From: JBCBSS01 sp039819065
Lineage (GTDB): Bacteria; Bacteroidota; Bacteroidia; Cytophagales; Cyclobacteriaceae
NCBI GenBank assembly: GCA_039819065.1
Contig: JBCBSS010000066.1
Span: 1 to 39,686, forward strand
DNA: 39,686 nt
Direction: 5' to 3'
Positions 17,396-24,411 of the stretch are shown one piece after another. The translations under genes were made by a program, and so were the position numbers. Below the pieces are notes generated by a model. It ran no database searches. It worked only from the letters and a program-made list of their open reading frames with translations, and was not told the origin of the DNA. Numbering within the stretch: the first letter of the stretch is position 1; every line of letters starts with the position of its first letter.

Positions 17396-17755
17396 ATGGA
17401 TCAGGACACGGTAAATTATGTCTTCTTTTATTTCGGAGATCTTATGACGGAAGAAGAGGCGTTAGCTTACCGACATTATATCAGCTTCGCTAAACTTGAA
17501 GCATCAAAGAATTCAAATCAAGAAGCCAAGGAAGCAAGGAGACGATTATACCTAGAAAAAGGCTGGTTAACCGAACGTAAAGATATACTGTCCCTTCTAT
17601 CTAATGGTTTCTCTCCATTCCAGTGCCATGTTGTAGAACGAATTCTACATGAACATCCTGATCAAGTGTCTTTCAACTTGTGCCCTAACTGTAGTAAACT
17701 AGCCAGAACACCTTATGTAAAGCAATGTCGTTTTTGCGGGCATGATTGGCATTAG
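17396..17755 (+). CDS. Small protein with C-terminal zinc-ribbon-like motif
   Basis: This 119-residue protein is not recognised as a named family. The first ~70 residues are predicted helical (EEEALAYRHYISFAKLEAS). The C-terminus has CPNCSKLARTPYVKQCRFCG, two CxxC pairs 13 residues apart, as expected of a small zinc ribbon, followed by HDWH. A role in nucleic-acid or protein binding is possible but unproven. It is followed by a bidirectional hairpin terminator. Confidence 0.7.
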   Translation: MDQDTVNYVFFYFGDLMTEEEALAYRHYISFAKLEASKNSNQEAKEARRRLYLEKGWLTERKDILSLLSNGFSPFQCHVVERILHEHPDQVSFNLCPNCSKLARTPYVKQCRFCGHDWH

Positions 17756-17767
17756 ATCGTTAAATGA

Positions 17768-17796
17768 AGAAAGCCTGGACGTACCTCAGGCTTTCT
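17768..17796. terminator. Hairpin terminator shared by convergent genes (cassette 1)
   Basis: AGAAAGCCTG (17768-17777) and CAGGCTTTCT (17787-17796) form a 10-bp stem with a 9-nt loop. It lies between the zinc-ribbon gene and the first RiPP precursor. T-rich sequence follows on the minus strand. The same stem recurs after the second precursor at 18451-18480. Confidence 0.65.
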
Positions 17797-17847
17797 ATAG
17801 TTTATTGAACTAAATCAAAAGTTTTTAGGAACAAAGGCCATCAGGCA

Positions 17848-18090
17848 TTAGCATCCTGCAAATGATCCACATTGCCATATTGAAGGGTTACAACCTGCTC
17901 CTCCATCAAGCGTAACAAGTGTGTCTGGATCGCAACCCGGTGCGCCAGGTTCAGTAGCACCAGAAAGACATGGTTCCAGAAAACTTTGTTCTCCCGATCC
18001 GCCTTTTGCAGTTTTTGATTGTGCTTTTTGTAGCCCGGTAACGAAACTCTCCACTTTCAATTCACTCAGTTTCATTTTTTTGCTTTTCAT
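17848..18090 (-). CDS. Lanthipeptide-like RiPP precursor 1 (pinensin-type leader)
   Basis: This 80-residue precursor has a leader MKSKKMKLSELKVESFVTGL ending TAKGG at residue 31. The LKVESFVT stretch resembles the leader box of Bacteroidota class I lanthipeptides of the pinensin type, and GG is a likely cleavage site. The 49-residue core has five Cys and several Ser/Thr, ending PSIWQCGSFAGC, so up to five thioether rings are conceivable. The paralogue at 18569-18811 keeps the leader almost exactly and all five Cys. No LanB/LanC-like enzyme, protease or exporter is within the window, so modification must be in trans, or the peptide stays unmodified with disulfides. Family assignment is from recall of the motif. 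Confidence 0.78.
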   Translation of the reverse strand: MKSKKMKLSELKVESFVTGLQKAQSKTAKGGSGEQSFLEPCLSGATEPGAPGCDPDTLVTLDGGAGCNPSIWQCGSFAGC

Positions 18091-18172
18091 AATAATTAGA
18101 GATTAAATGAAATTATGCCTACTCTGTTGAAGGTTTTTCGGCTCCCACCATCTCGTTATAATATTTACAAGA
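18091..18172 (-). promoter_or_regulatory. Conserved upstream block of RiPP precursor 1
   Basis: This ~80-bp block directly upstream of the start codon is nearly identical to 18812-18893. Over 18110-18172 only two of 63 positions differ. That is more conserved than the core-peptide codons, which argues for a functional promoter plus 5' leader or for recent duplication. No clear Shine-Dalgarno site is present, as is usual in this phylum. The rest of the gap to 18450 is AT-rich, and I see nothing else in it. Confidence 0.6.
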
Positions 18173-18450
18173 AATAATAAATTATTTTATATAATTTTTA
18201 TTTATTATATAATTATATGACATATTTAATACTATATTAAATGAATGAATAACAACTTGTATTTTCACCTCAATCCAACATACTGCCTATATCATGAGCG
18301 TTAATAAAGCCTTATGACCACAACAAATGAATAGTAATTGACCCAAGAGTAGAACTTAAGAACCAATCTTCCGGGGCAAGCACCTGGGGTTAAACCACAA
18401 ACACTTCGTGAGCTGTAGCTTCAGTAAAGGCGAGCTAGACTATTGAACTC

Positions 18451-18480
18451 AGAAAGCCTGATCGATGCCTCAGGCTTTCT
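18451..18480. terminator. Hairpin terminator downstream of RiPP precursor 2
   Basis: AGAAAGCCTGA (18451-18461) pairs with TCAGGCTTTCT (18470-18480), an 11-bp perfect stem with an 8-nt loop. The stem sequence equals that of 17768-17796, so the terminator was duplicated along with the precursor cassette. Confidence 0.6.
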
Positions 18481-18568
18481 ATCATTTATTGTATCATGTC
18501 ATGTGTAATGGTCGACCTTTTTACAGCGCGAAATCAAAGATTTTGTTGAGCAAGGTCATCATAAGATA

Positions 18569-18811
18569 TTAGCATCCTGCATACGACAAACACATCTTGA
18601 TTGAAGGGCTGCAACCTGGCTTCCCATCAAGCGTGTAATTTGTATCTGGACCGCAACCTGGTTCTCCTTCTTGGGTAACACCAGCAAAGCAAACAATCGG
18701 ATCACTCACTCCTGATAGTCCACCTTTGGCAGTTTTTGATTGTGATTTCTGTAACCCGGTAACAAAACTCTCAACTTTCAATTCACTAAGCTTCATCTTT
18801 TTGCTTTTCAT
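18569..18811 (-). CDS. Lanthipeptide-like RiPP precursor 2 (pinensin-type leader)
   Basis: This 80-residue paralogue of the 17848-18090 product differs in the leader at only one residue (Ala23 to Ser), and has the same TAKGG end at residue 31. The 49-residue core aligns without gaps: shared elements are a first Cys, then PGC, PDT, TLDG, GC, PSI, C and AGC, with all five Cys and several Thr/Ser in register. Residues between them vary (FAGVTQEGE against LSGATEPGA). Diversified core behind a frozen leader is the classic signature of a multi-product RiPP family served by one set of enzymes. It is transcribed leftward from its own conserved upstream block. Confidence 0.78.
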   Translation of the reverse strand: MKSKKMKLSELKVESFVTGLQKSQSKTAKGGLSGVSDPIVCFAGVTQEGEPGCGPDTNYTLDGKPGCSPSIKMCLSYAGC

Positions 18812-18893
18812 AATAATTATAGGTTAAATGAAATTATGCCTACTCTGTTGAAGGTTTTTCGGCTCCCACCATCTTGTTATAAGATTTACAAGA
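18812..18893 (-). promoter_or_regulatory. Conserved upstream block of RiPP precursor 2
   Basis: This is the second copy of the ~80-bp block found at 18091-18172. Identity stops sharply at 18893, which marks the likely edge of the duplicated unit. From 18894 to 19118 I see only AT-rich sequence with runs of A, and no gene. Confidence 0.6.
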
Positions 18894-19118
18894 AATGGTA
18901 AACACTTTTTATCTCTTTTTATATAAAATTAATGCCAATAGTACACATTAATCGATCGGATAGGACAGATAAGATTGGTTTTAATCAAATCCATAATCTA
19001 CCTTAATCATGCTCAAATGGTGTATTTTGGCTCAATCAAAGAGGTCTAGGGAGGCCTTCAGAAAAAAATAAAAAAAACTGGATTTTGAATAAAAAATAAT
19101 TTGGCTTGTCCAATCAAT

Positions 19119-19784
19119 TCATTGGATCAGTTTAACAAAAGCCCGTACCGGAAATGAACCCACTCCTTCAACTTTAGGTGGAACAGCGCTGAAGTAGAAT
19201 CCTTGGTCTGGTACTTTGTCCAGGTTACAGAGGTGCTCAACAATCAATATTTCTTCTCCCAACAAAATAGAATGCACAGGTCTGGCATTGCCCGAGGTAT
19301 CATCGATATTGTATGCATCTATCCCCACCAGTCTAGCACCATGGTCTCGTAAGTATTCTGCTGCCGCTTTGGTAAGGTAAGGGTGTTTTTCAAAATAGGC
19401 ATCGGTATTCCAAAGCTCGGCCCATCGGGTATGTACGAGTACGGCTTTGCCTAAAACGTCTATGTTCTCGAAACAATTTACATCAACAGCCAATCGCTCT
19501 TGATATGGGGCTCGCACTACTACGCCTGGTAAATCCACAAACTTCTCTAACCCTACGCCAGCCGTATCTTTTCCGTCTTTATACCGGTGAGCCGGGCAAT
19601 CGATGTAAGTACCTGAGTTGGTGACCATGTCGACTTTGGCAATTTGGAAGGTCGTGCCCTCTTCGTATTTGCCTACTGAATCTTCGTGGCTCAGGAAGTC
19701 ACATACAATGGGTGCAGGCAATCCTTTGTAGGTAATCTGGCCATCGCTAATGGTATGGCTTAAGTCTATGTATTGGCTGCTCAT
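19119..19784 (-). CDS. Cyclase family protein (kynurenine formamidase/isatin hydrolase-like)
   Basis: This 221-residue protein belongs to the PF04199 cyclase family, metal-dependent hydrolases of amides and cyclic amides. It opens with YIDLSHTISDGQITYKGLP, and the metal-site region reads NSGTYIDCPAHRYKDGKD. The usual motif is HxGTHxDxPxH; here the first two His are Asn and Tyr, while Asp, Pro and the last His remain. The family also has members with such a variant metal site, so activity may differ from true kynurenine formamidase. Its ATG overlaps the stop of the upstream small membrane protein gene by 4 bp, so they are translationally coupled. A small hairpin (TCCAAT/ATTGGA) lies at its 3' end. 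Confidence 0.87.
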   Translation of the reverse strand: MSSQYIDLSHTISDGQITYKGLPAPIVCDFLSHEDSVGKYEEGTTFQIAKVDMVTNSGTYIDCPAHRYKDGKDTAGVGLEKFVDLPGVVVRAPYQERLAVDVNCFENIDVLGKAVLVHTRWAELWNTDAYFEKHPYLTKAAAEYLRDHGARLVGIDAYNIDDTSGNARPVHSILLGEEILIVEHLCNLDKVPDQGFYFSAVPPKVEGVGSFPVRAFVKLIQ

Positions 19785-20035
19785 TTATCTTTACTACGAA
19801 ATATATTGAAAATGGCTACAGCAGCAATAAAAAGCCAGACCACATTGATGAACGTAGAAGGGTAAGCCTTGTAATAGTAAGTGTTAATGATGAGAAAGAA
19901 GCCTCCGGTCAGGTTGAGTAACTGGTACCAAATTGATTTCGCAGTGATCTTATGATAGCTGATTAGACCATAGGCCAGAATCACTTCTACAGAACCGATC
20001 CACCCAATGATGTCAATAAAGGTTTTCTCACCCAT
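19781..20035 (-). CDS. CBU_0592-like small membrane protein
   Basis: This 84-residue protein has three predicted membrane helices. It contains IGWIGSVEVILAYGLIS, then YQLLNLTGGFFLIINTYYY and YPSTFINVVWLFIAAVAIF. This pattern (YQLLNL.GG...IN, then YPS.F.N..W) is what I recall for CBU_0592 family membrane proteins, whose function is unknown. It is the first gene of a two-gene unit with the cyclase-family enzyme, suggesting a functional link or simple cotranscription. Confidence 0.75.
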   Translation of the reverse strand: MGEKTFIDIIGWIGSVEVILAYGLISYHKITAKSIWYQLLNLTGGFFLIINTYYYKAYPSTFINVVWLFIAAVAIFNIFRSKDK

Positions 20036-20144
20036 GCTTTCGGCTAGTGCACACCCCTTGTCCGATATACCATAGGACGTTATAACAGATTGGGATGTTT
20101 AGTTGAAGCACAATTTTATCTAAGATAGAGTAGAATAGCTAGGC

Positions 20145-20179
20145 TTAGATAATAGATGTTAGATATTAGACATCAGACC
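20145..20179. repeat. Heptamer array, five degenerate units
   Basis: Five contiguous 7-bp units fit TTAGAYA with few changes: TTAGATA, ATAGATG, TTAGATA, TTAGACA, TCAGACC. The same unit type forms longer arrays at 23795-23864, 29980-30015 and 32700-32762. Confidence 0.6.
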
Positions 20180-20197
20180 TTGGAAGCAAAAATTTAT

Positions 20198-20500
20198 CTA
20201 AGTTCCTTTTAAAAACCACCAACCTGATTTCTTGAGGTCAAGCGTACCCCTAACTTTAATCACTTTATGTTCTTTTAATAAATCTAATTTTTTAATTCTG
20301 TATTCCATCGTACTGGGTTTCAGCCCTAAAAGCCTGGCCGCTCCATTTGGTCCACTTACGCGTCCACGGGTTTTGCACAACGCAGCTAGCATTCGCTTTC
20401 TTTCCATTAAGCCTTCTTGTTTTTCTATATTCCCTGGCCATGTACCGAAAATCTTATCACCTGATTTAAGGCTACTGATAAATCTGAAATAATTTAAACC
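20198..20500 (-). pseudogene. Remnant of a sigma-54-type regulator (Fis-like helix-turn-helix)
   Basis: The open frame reads GTWPGNIEKQEGLMERKRML, then SGPNGAARLLGLKPSTMEYR followed by IKKL. These match the end of the AAA+ domain (WPGN) and the C-terminal Fis-type HTH of NtrC/FhlA-like activators. The ~40 residues that normally separate WPGN from the HTH are largely missing, and nothing of the ATPase core is upstream: a stop lies at 20528-20530. An ATG at 20407 would give a 69-residue stand-alone HTH protein with an odd C-terminal tail. I favour a decayed fragment, though a short functional DNA-binding protein is not excluded. Confidence 0.6.
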
Positions 20501-20562
20501 AGATTTGTTTGTAATTGTTGAAGTGTCCTAAGTCCACAATTTAATTAAGAGAAACTAGGAAA

Positions 20563-21429
20563 ATGAATATGATCGTTAACAACAACTACGAAGAGGTTGA
20601 AGGAGTAAAAATCTTCTACAGAGAAGCGGGTGAATTTAGTAAGAAGGCCATTGTTCTTATGCATGGTTTCCCTACTTCATCTCATATGTTTAGAGAATTG
20701 CTCTCCGCTCTGGGAGAAACGCATTACGTAATCGCACCGGATTATCCTGGATTTGGGCATAGTGATTTTCCTGGTATCGATGATTATACCTACACTTTTG
20801 AAAATATAGCAAGCACCATGTACAAGTTTCTGGAGCAAAAGGGTATTGAAGAATTTATTTTTGGATTTCAGGATTATGGCGCCCCGATTAGTTTTAGAAT
20901 TGCAGTAGAGCACCCAGAAAAAGTCAAAGGCCTAATTGCCATGAATGGAAATGCCTACAAAGAGGGTTTGGGTGACGCATGGCAAATATTGTATGAATAT
21001 TGGAAAGAGAAATCACCGGATGTTGAAAAGACTATTACTGAAAATGTTTTCACCTATGAAGGTTTGAAATGGGCTTATACACACGGCACCAGTAACCCCG
21101 ATAGCATTCTTCCTGATAATTGGGAGTTAGATTTTTACAAATTTAGTCGCGAGGGTCAACATCGGATGCAACTGGACTTGTTTTATGATTATCAAAACAA
21201 TGTACAGGCATACCCTAAGTGGCAACAGTTTATGAAAGATCACCAGCCTCCAACACTCATTATATGGGGTAAAAATGATGCCTATTTTCCAGAATCTGCG
21301 GCAGAAGCTTTCAAAAAGGACCTGACAAATATTAAAGGGTATTATATTCTTGACACTGGTCATTTTCCAACAGAAGAGTACCCCAAGTTTATCATTGAAA
21401 AGATCAAAGACTACATTGCAGGATTGTAG
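20563..21429 (+). CDS. Alpha/beta hydrolase, haloalkane dehalogenase/epoxide hydrolase-like
   Basis: This 288-residue cytoplasmic hydrolase has the oxyanion motif HGFPTSSHMF near residue 34 and Asp104 as likely nucleophile in FGFQDYGAPI. A late acid lies in WGKNDAYFP and the catalytic His in DTGHFPTEEYP. An Asp nucleophile points to epoxide hydrolase or haloalkane dehalogenase rather than esterase. The residue after the nucleophile is Tyr, whereas both groups usually have Trp there, so the reaction is uncertain. It has a weak AGGA upstream of the ATG and is a single-gene unit, divergent from the HTH remnant. Confidence 0.87.
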   Translation: MNMIVNNNYEEVEGVKIFYREAGEFSKKAIVLMHGFPTSSHMFRELLSALGETHYVIAPDYPGFGHSDFPGIDDYTYTFENIASTMYKFLEQKGIEEFIFGFQDYGAPISFRIAVEHPEKVKGLIAMNGNAYKEGLGDAWQILYEYWKEKSPDVEKTITENVFTYEGLKWAYTHGTSNPDSILPDNWELDFYKFSREGQHRMQLDLFYDYQNNVQAYPKWQQFMKDHQPPTLIIWGKNDAYFPESAAEAFKKDLTNIKGYYILDTGHFPTEEYPKFIIEKIKDYIAGL

Positions 21430-21549
21430 ATAGTGACAGAAGGTCGGTGCTTCAATGTATTTTCAAAGAATGTTGGAGCTGTAAAATGTTATAAGGAAGT
21501 CGGTTATACTCAAACCAAGAAATTACTATTGAAAATGAGAAATGATTGA
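21430..21549 (+). pseudogene. Fragment of a GNAT-family N-acetyltransferase
   Basis: Directly after the hydrolase stop codon, one frame reads FNVFSKNVGAVKCYKEVGY and continues TQTKKLLLKMRND before a TGA at 21547-21549. The N-x-A-x-x-x-Y-x-x-x-G-[FY] pattern is the hallmark of the C-terminal part of GNAT acetyltransferases. About 35 codons remain and the acetyl-CoA-binding core is absent, so this is a truncated relic. Confidence 0.65.
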
Positions 21550-21933
21550 AATGGCAAAAATCAATTAACAATGACCGACCTTTATTTTCACCTATAGTTT
21601 AGTTCCAAAAATACTATCTAATTGTGGTGTGTCGAGGTTAGATGACAAGAGGTTTAACTCGAGGAGACGGACAAGATATCAACCTGATTTCTGTTCATCT
21701 TTTCTGTTTCTGTCACTTTTCATTCTACTGAATAAACAGTGACAGGTGCGTACGATAATATCGGCCTAAAGTAATAATCTTATATTTCCACCTTTTAAAG
21801 TGTTTAGACTCACTTCGTCTAGTGCCTACAACGCAGGTGATATAATATACTTAGTTTTAAATTTATCAATATTAGGTCATAGTTTCTTTATTCATCATGA
21901 ATGATGTTTATAAGCGGCATAATGATATACACT
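21550..21933. other. Intergenic stretch without recognisable gene
   Basis: About 380 bp between the GNAT relic and the beta-helix gene. I find no coding frame of note. A small TAGAC...GTCTA hairpin near 21808-21824 is the only structure seen. The right end must hold the promoter of the beta-helix gene; no unambiguous element can be assigned. Confidence 0.5.
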
Positions 21934-23358
21934 ATGAAAATGATAACTTCAAAAACTACGGTTACCCTATTAATTATCTTTTTTAAGATCTCCGTGGCTT
22001 CGATAGCACAAAATTATCCCGATAATCCATGGGGTGAAGAGTGGGAGCATGTATATGATGGTTTAGACCAATCAACTCAATTGCAGGTACAGGATAAGCA
22101 GAATGTACTCATCATCAATTCAAATATTCATGATGTACACGGTGCGAAAAACGCTTTGGAAATAGAAAATTGCAAAAATGTACTGATTATCAATAACACT
22201 ATAAGTGGGCATAGGTTTGAAGGTCATGGAAATGCCCTTCAAATAAGATATGGATCAGAAAATGTGATTATCGAAAATAATGAAATATTTGATTGTGATG
22301 GTACTGGCATATCAACCGCGGGTAGCAGTACAGTGTGCTGTCCGCATGATAATCCCGTACTCGGCTGTATAATCAGAGGTAACATCATCCACGATATTGG
22401 TAAGTACCCCGACCCAGTAGGCAACTCTCCCAAACATGGTATGTATATTAAAGCTCAGGATGTACTTATTGAAGATAACATCGTATATAATAGCTATGAT
22501 GGCCAGGGTTTAAGTGTGCGTAGTACAGGAATTGTTCGTGGAAATAAAGTTTGGAACTGTAAAAACTGGCCTTTCGCCTACTGGCCACAAAAAGAAGGTG
22601 GCCCTAGTGATAAGTTGATAATAGAAAATAATGTATTTTACCAAGACGGTAACTATGACGGACCACTATCACCGTCAGGTATCCTTGTAATTAGTAATTC
22701 CAATGGTTTTAAGTTCAACAATTTCGTAGTGCGATTTAATACATTAGTCAGGTTTAAGGACGCAGCCCATACTCGCCAAATGTTATTTATGGCTACAGAA
22801 ACCTACAGCAATGTTAAAGTTTATGGCAACATTTTAATTGACGAATTGCCCGAAGGACCTAAACATTTTAGAGGTGAGGAAGATTGTTCATATTTAGATA
22901 AAAACTTCACGAGCACTTCATTGGAAGGATTCAAAGATGCAGATAGCCGCGATTTTCGACTTACTCCCAGTCATCCGGCCATCGGCTACGCCACTGGAGT
23001 ACAAGAAGAATTCCCTTCTTCAGATAGGGAGGGCAACCCTAGAACTCCAGCTTCTATCGATGCAGGGGCGTACCAGTTAGCAGAAGATAATGTGGTCACT
23101 AGTTTAGACCCTGAATTAGAAAATGATATGCTCATTTACCCAAACCCGGTCACCACCGACCAAGGGGTTACAATACAATTGAACGAATCAGCACGATATA
23201 ATGAGCTATCGGTTTATAGTATTGATGGACGTGTCTTGCAGACTCTATCACTTACTGATGAATCGGAGTTTCAGCTGAAAGGTCTAATGTCTGGAATGTA
23301 CGTAATCACTTTTAAAGGACCTCGGCAGTCGACGCAGAGTAAGCTTATTGTGAAATAA
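21934..23358 (+). CDS. Secreted parallel beta-helix repeat protein with T9SS sorting domain
   Basis: This protein of about 474 residues has a signal peptide (MKMITSKTTVTLLIIFFKIS, ending near SIAQ). A series of right-handed beta-helix coils follows, with repeated asparagine-rich turns such as VLIINSNIHDV, VLIINNTISGH and VIIENNEIFDCDG. The C-terminal ~75 residues are a type A Por sorting domain (MLIYPNPVTTDQGV ... LMSGMYVITFKG). The fold is shared by pectate lyases, alginate lyases and other polysaccharide-acting proteins, but no catalytic set can be assigned. I chose the ATG at 21934 over 21901 because it gives a normal signal peptide. It is probably a surface or released carbohydrate-active protein. 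Confidence 0.87.
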   Translation: MKMITSKTTVTLLIIFFKISVASIAQNYPDNPWGEEWEHVYDGLDQSTQLQVQDKQNVLIINSNIHDVHGAKNALEIENCKNVLIINNTISGHRFEGHGNALQIRYGSENVIIENNEIFDCDGTGISTAGSSTVCCPHDNPVLGCIIRGNIIHDIGKYPDPVGNSPKHGMYIKAQDVLIEDNIVYNSYDGQGLSVRSTGIVRGNKVWNCKNWPFAYWPQKEGGPSDKLIIENNVFYQDGNYDGPLSPSGILVISNSNGFKFNNFVVRFNTLVRFKDAAHTRQMLFMATETYSNVKVYGNILIDELPEGPKHFRGEEDCSYLDKNFTSTSLEGFKDADSRDFRLTPSHPAIGYATGVQEEFPSSDREGNPRTPASIDAGAYQLAEDNVVTSLDPELENDMLIYPNPVTTDQGVTIQLNESARYNELSVYSIDGRVLQTLSLTDESEFQLKGLMSGMYVITFKGPRQSTQSKLIVK

Positions 23359-23515
23359 GTATTTTACTCGATCTTCGATCAATTTTTAATTGGCTGTAGT
23401 TAGAATATGAAAATTTCACTCAACAAGCTTGGCAGCTTCTATGCATGAATAAATCCCTTACTTCTATATTAAATTTGACCCCTACTATATTACTGATTTT
23501 CAACATCCCTCCTAG

Positions 23516-23725
23516 CTATTCTGTCAGTTCTTTGACTAATTGTAATCCGAAAGATTGTGTTTTTTCCATTTCAAAGTTTTTCGGCAGTCCACAACCATTA
23601 TCGGCTATTTCGAGCCTGTAGGGTCAGTGCTCTCTAGATGTTCAAAGTGATGCTGTAACTCTCCATTAGCTACATTTTGAAAAGAATATTTATAAGTTTG
23701 CTTGTTACTTATCTCATTCTGCACC
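23516..23725 (-). pseudogene. Frameshifted remnant of a sensor histidine kinase (HATPase domain)
   Basis: On the minus strand one frame (23725-23605) reads VVQNEISNKQTYKYSFQN then VANGEL, resembling the N-box region of HisKA_2-type kinases. A second frame (23623-23516) continues YRLEIADNGCGLPKNFEM and SFGLQLVKELTE, the G1 (DNGxGLP) and G2 boxes, before a stop. Both frames are needed to rebuild the domain, and nothing of a sensor or phospho-acceptor region is found, so it is a decayed C-terminal piece. The remaining parts of the 23359-23794 gap show no other gene. Confidence 0.65.
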
Positions 23726-23794
23726 ACCTAGTAAGTATATATTTCTACCTACTTCGAGTTTCTAACTTCAAACCTCTAACGTCCAGATACCCCA

Positions 23795-23864
23795 GTCTTG
23801 ATTCTTAGGTCTTGATTCTTAGGTCTTGATTCTTAGGTCTTGATTCTTAGGTCTTGATTCTTAG
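23795..23864. repeat. Five exact tandem copies of a 14-bp unit
   Basis: GTCTTGATTCTTAG is repeated five times without change, ending 7 bp before the thioesterase stop codon. On the minus strand each unit is two heptamers (CTAAGAA, TCAAGAC), so it belongs to the same degenerate heptamer family as the other arrays. Perfect identity implies recent expansion. Less regular heptamers continue leftward to about 23755. Confidence 0.9.
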
Positions 23865-23871
23865 GTCTGGA

Positions 23872-24321
23872 TCAGCCTTGCTTATCCGGTATCCACTCGA
23901 AATCCTCGGTTTTGGGCATGTCGTGCATCATGTGGATGATCTCTTCTGGTGGGGCTGTAATTTTTCTAAGATTGAGGTCTAGCCAGGAGCCTTCGGCTAC
24001 TACGATGGCCGATTTCTCGCCGCTTTCTTTGAATATGTTATGAATGAACCGGAATTTGGTGCCGTTACTGCGCATAGCCGCTATACAACAATCAACTGTT
24101 ATGGTCTCATTCATTAGAACCTCCTTGAGGAATTTGGTCTCTTCCCTAAAGAGTATCGGGCCAATGCCCATGGTCACCATTTTGTGTACAGGAGCACCAA
24201 GATCGCTAAAAATGTTAACCCTCACCTGCGCTGCGTAGTTATTGTAAGCCGTATGGCGCATATGGCTATTAGGGTCAAGGTCTGCCCAGATGATGTTGAA
24301 TGCTCGCTTATATTCTTCCAT
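23872..24321 (-). CDS. Acyl-CoA thioesterase (4HBT hotdog fold)
   Basis: This 149-residue hotdog-fold thioesterase starts with an FNIIWADLDPNSHMRHTAYNN block, where the Asp-x-x-x-x-x-Met/Asn-x-x-Y arrangement fits the 4-hydroxybenzoyl-CoA thioesterase type. Length is normal for the family. It would hydrolyse an acyl-CoA in the cytoplasm; chain specificity is not readable. It is divergent from the HAD-IIA gene, with 90 bp between starts, and its 3' end abuts the 14-bp tandem repeat. Confidence 0.87.
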   Translation of the reverse strand: MEEYKRAFNIIWADLDPNSHMRHTAYNNYAAQVRVNIFSDLGAPVHKMVTMGIGPILFREETKFLKEVLMNETITVDCCIAAMRSNGTKFRFIHNIFKESGEKSAIVVAEGSWLDLNLRKITAPPEEIIHMMHDMPKTEDFEWIPDKQG

Positions 24322-24411
24322 GGCTAGTTATAGTCTATCGCGTTGGCAACGTGATGCAATTGTTGCTTAAATTGAGCTTGAATATACAAACACGACATTT
24401 AGCAATAGGAT

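Noticed and set aside
17921..18106. Plus-strand frame opposite RiPP precursor 1
   Set aside because: It is the mirror of a conserved precursor gene with matched paralogue; no independent support.
18091..18893. Riboswitch upstream of the RiPP precursors
   Set aside because: Conservation between two tandem duplicates alone does not show an aptamer, and I recognise no known riboswitch core.
19781..20035. Small multidrug resistance (SMR) transporter
   Set aside because: Only three helices and none of the SMR conserved Glu motif; the CBU_0592-like pattern fits better.
13631..23358. Polysaccharide utilisation locus linking the amylase and beta-helix proteins
   Set aside because: No SusC/SusD pair, no matching regulator, and about 5 kb of unrelated genes and relics lie between them.
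23795..23864. CRISPR-like array
   Set aside because: Units are 14 bp and directly adjacent with no spacers, and no cas genes are present; it is a simple tandem repeat.
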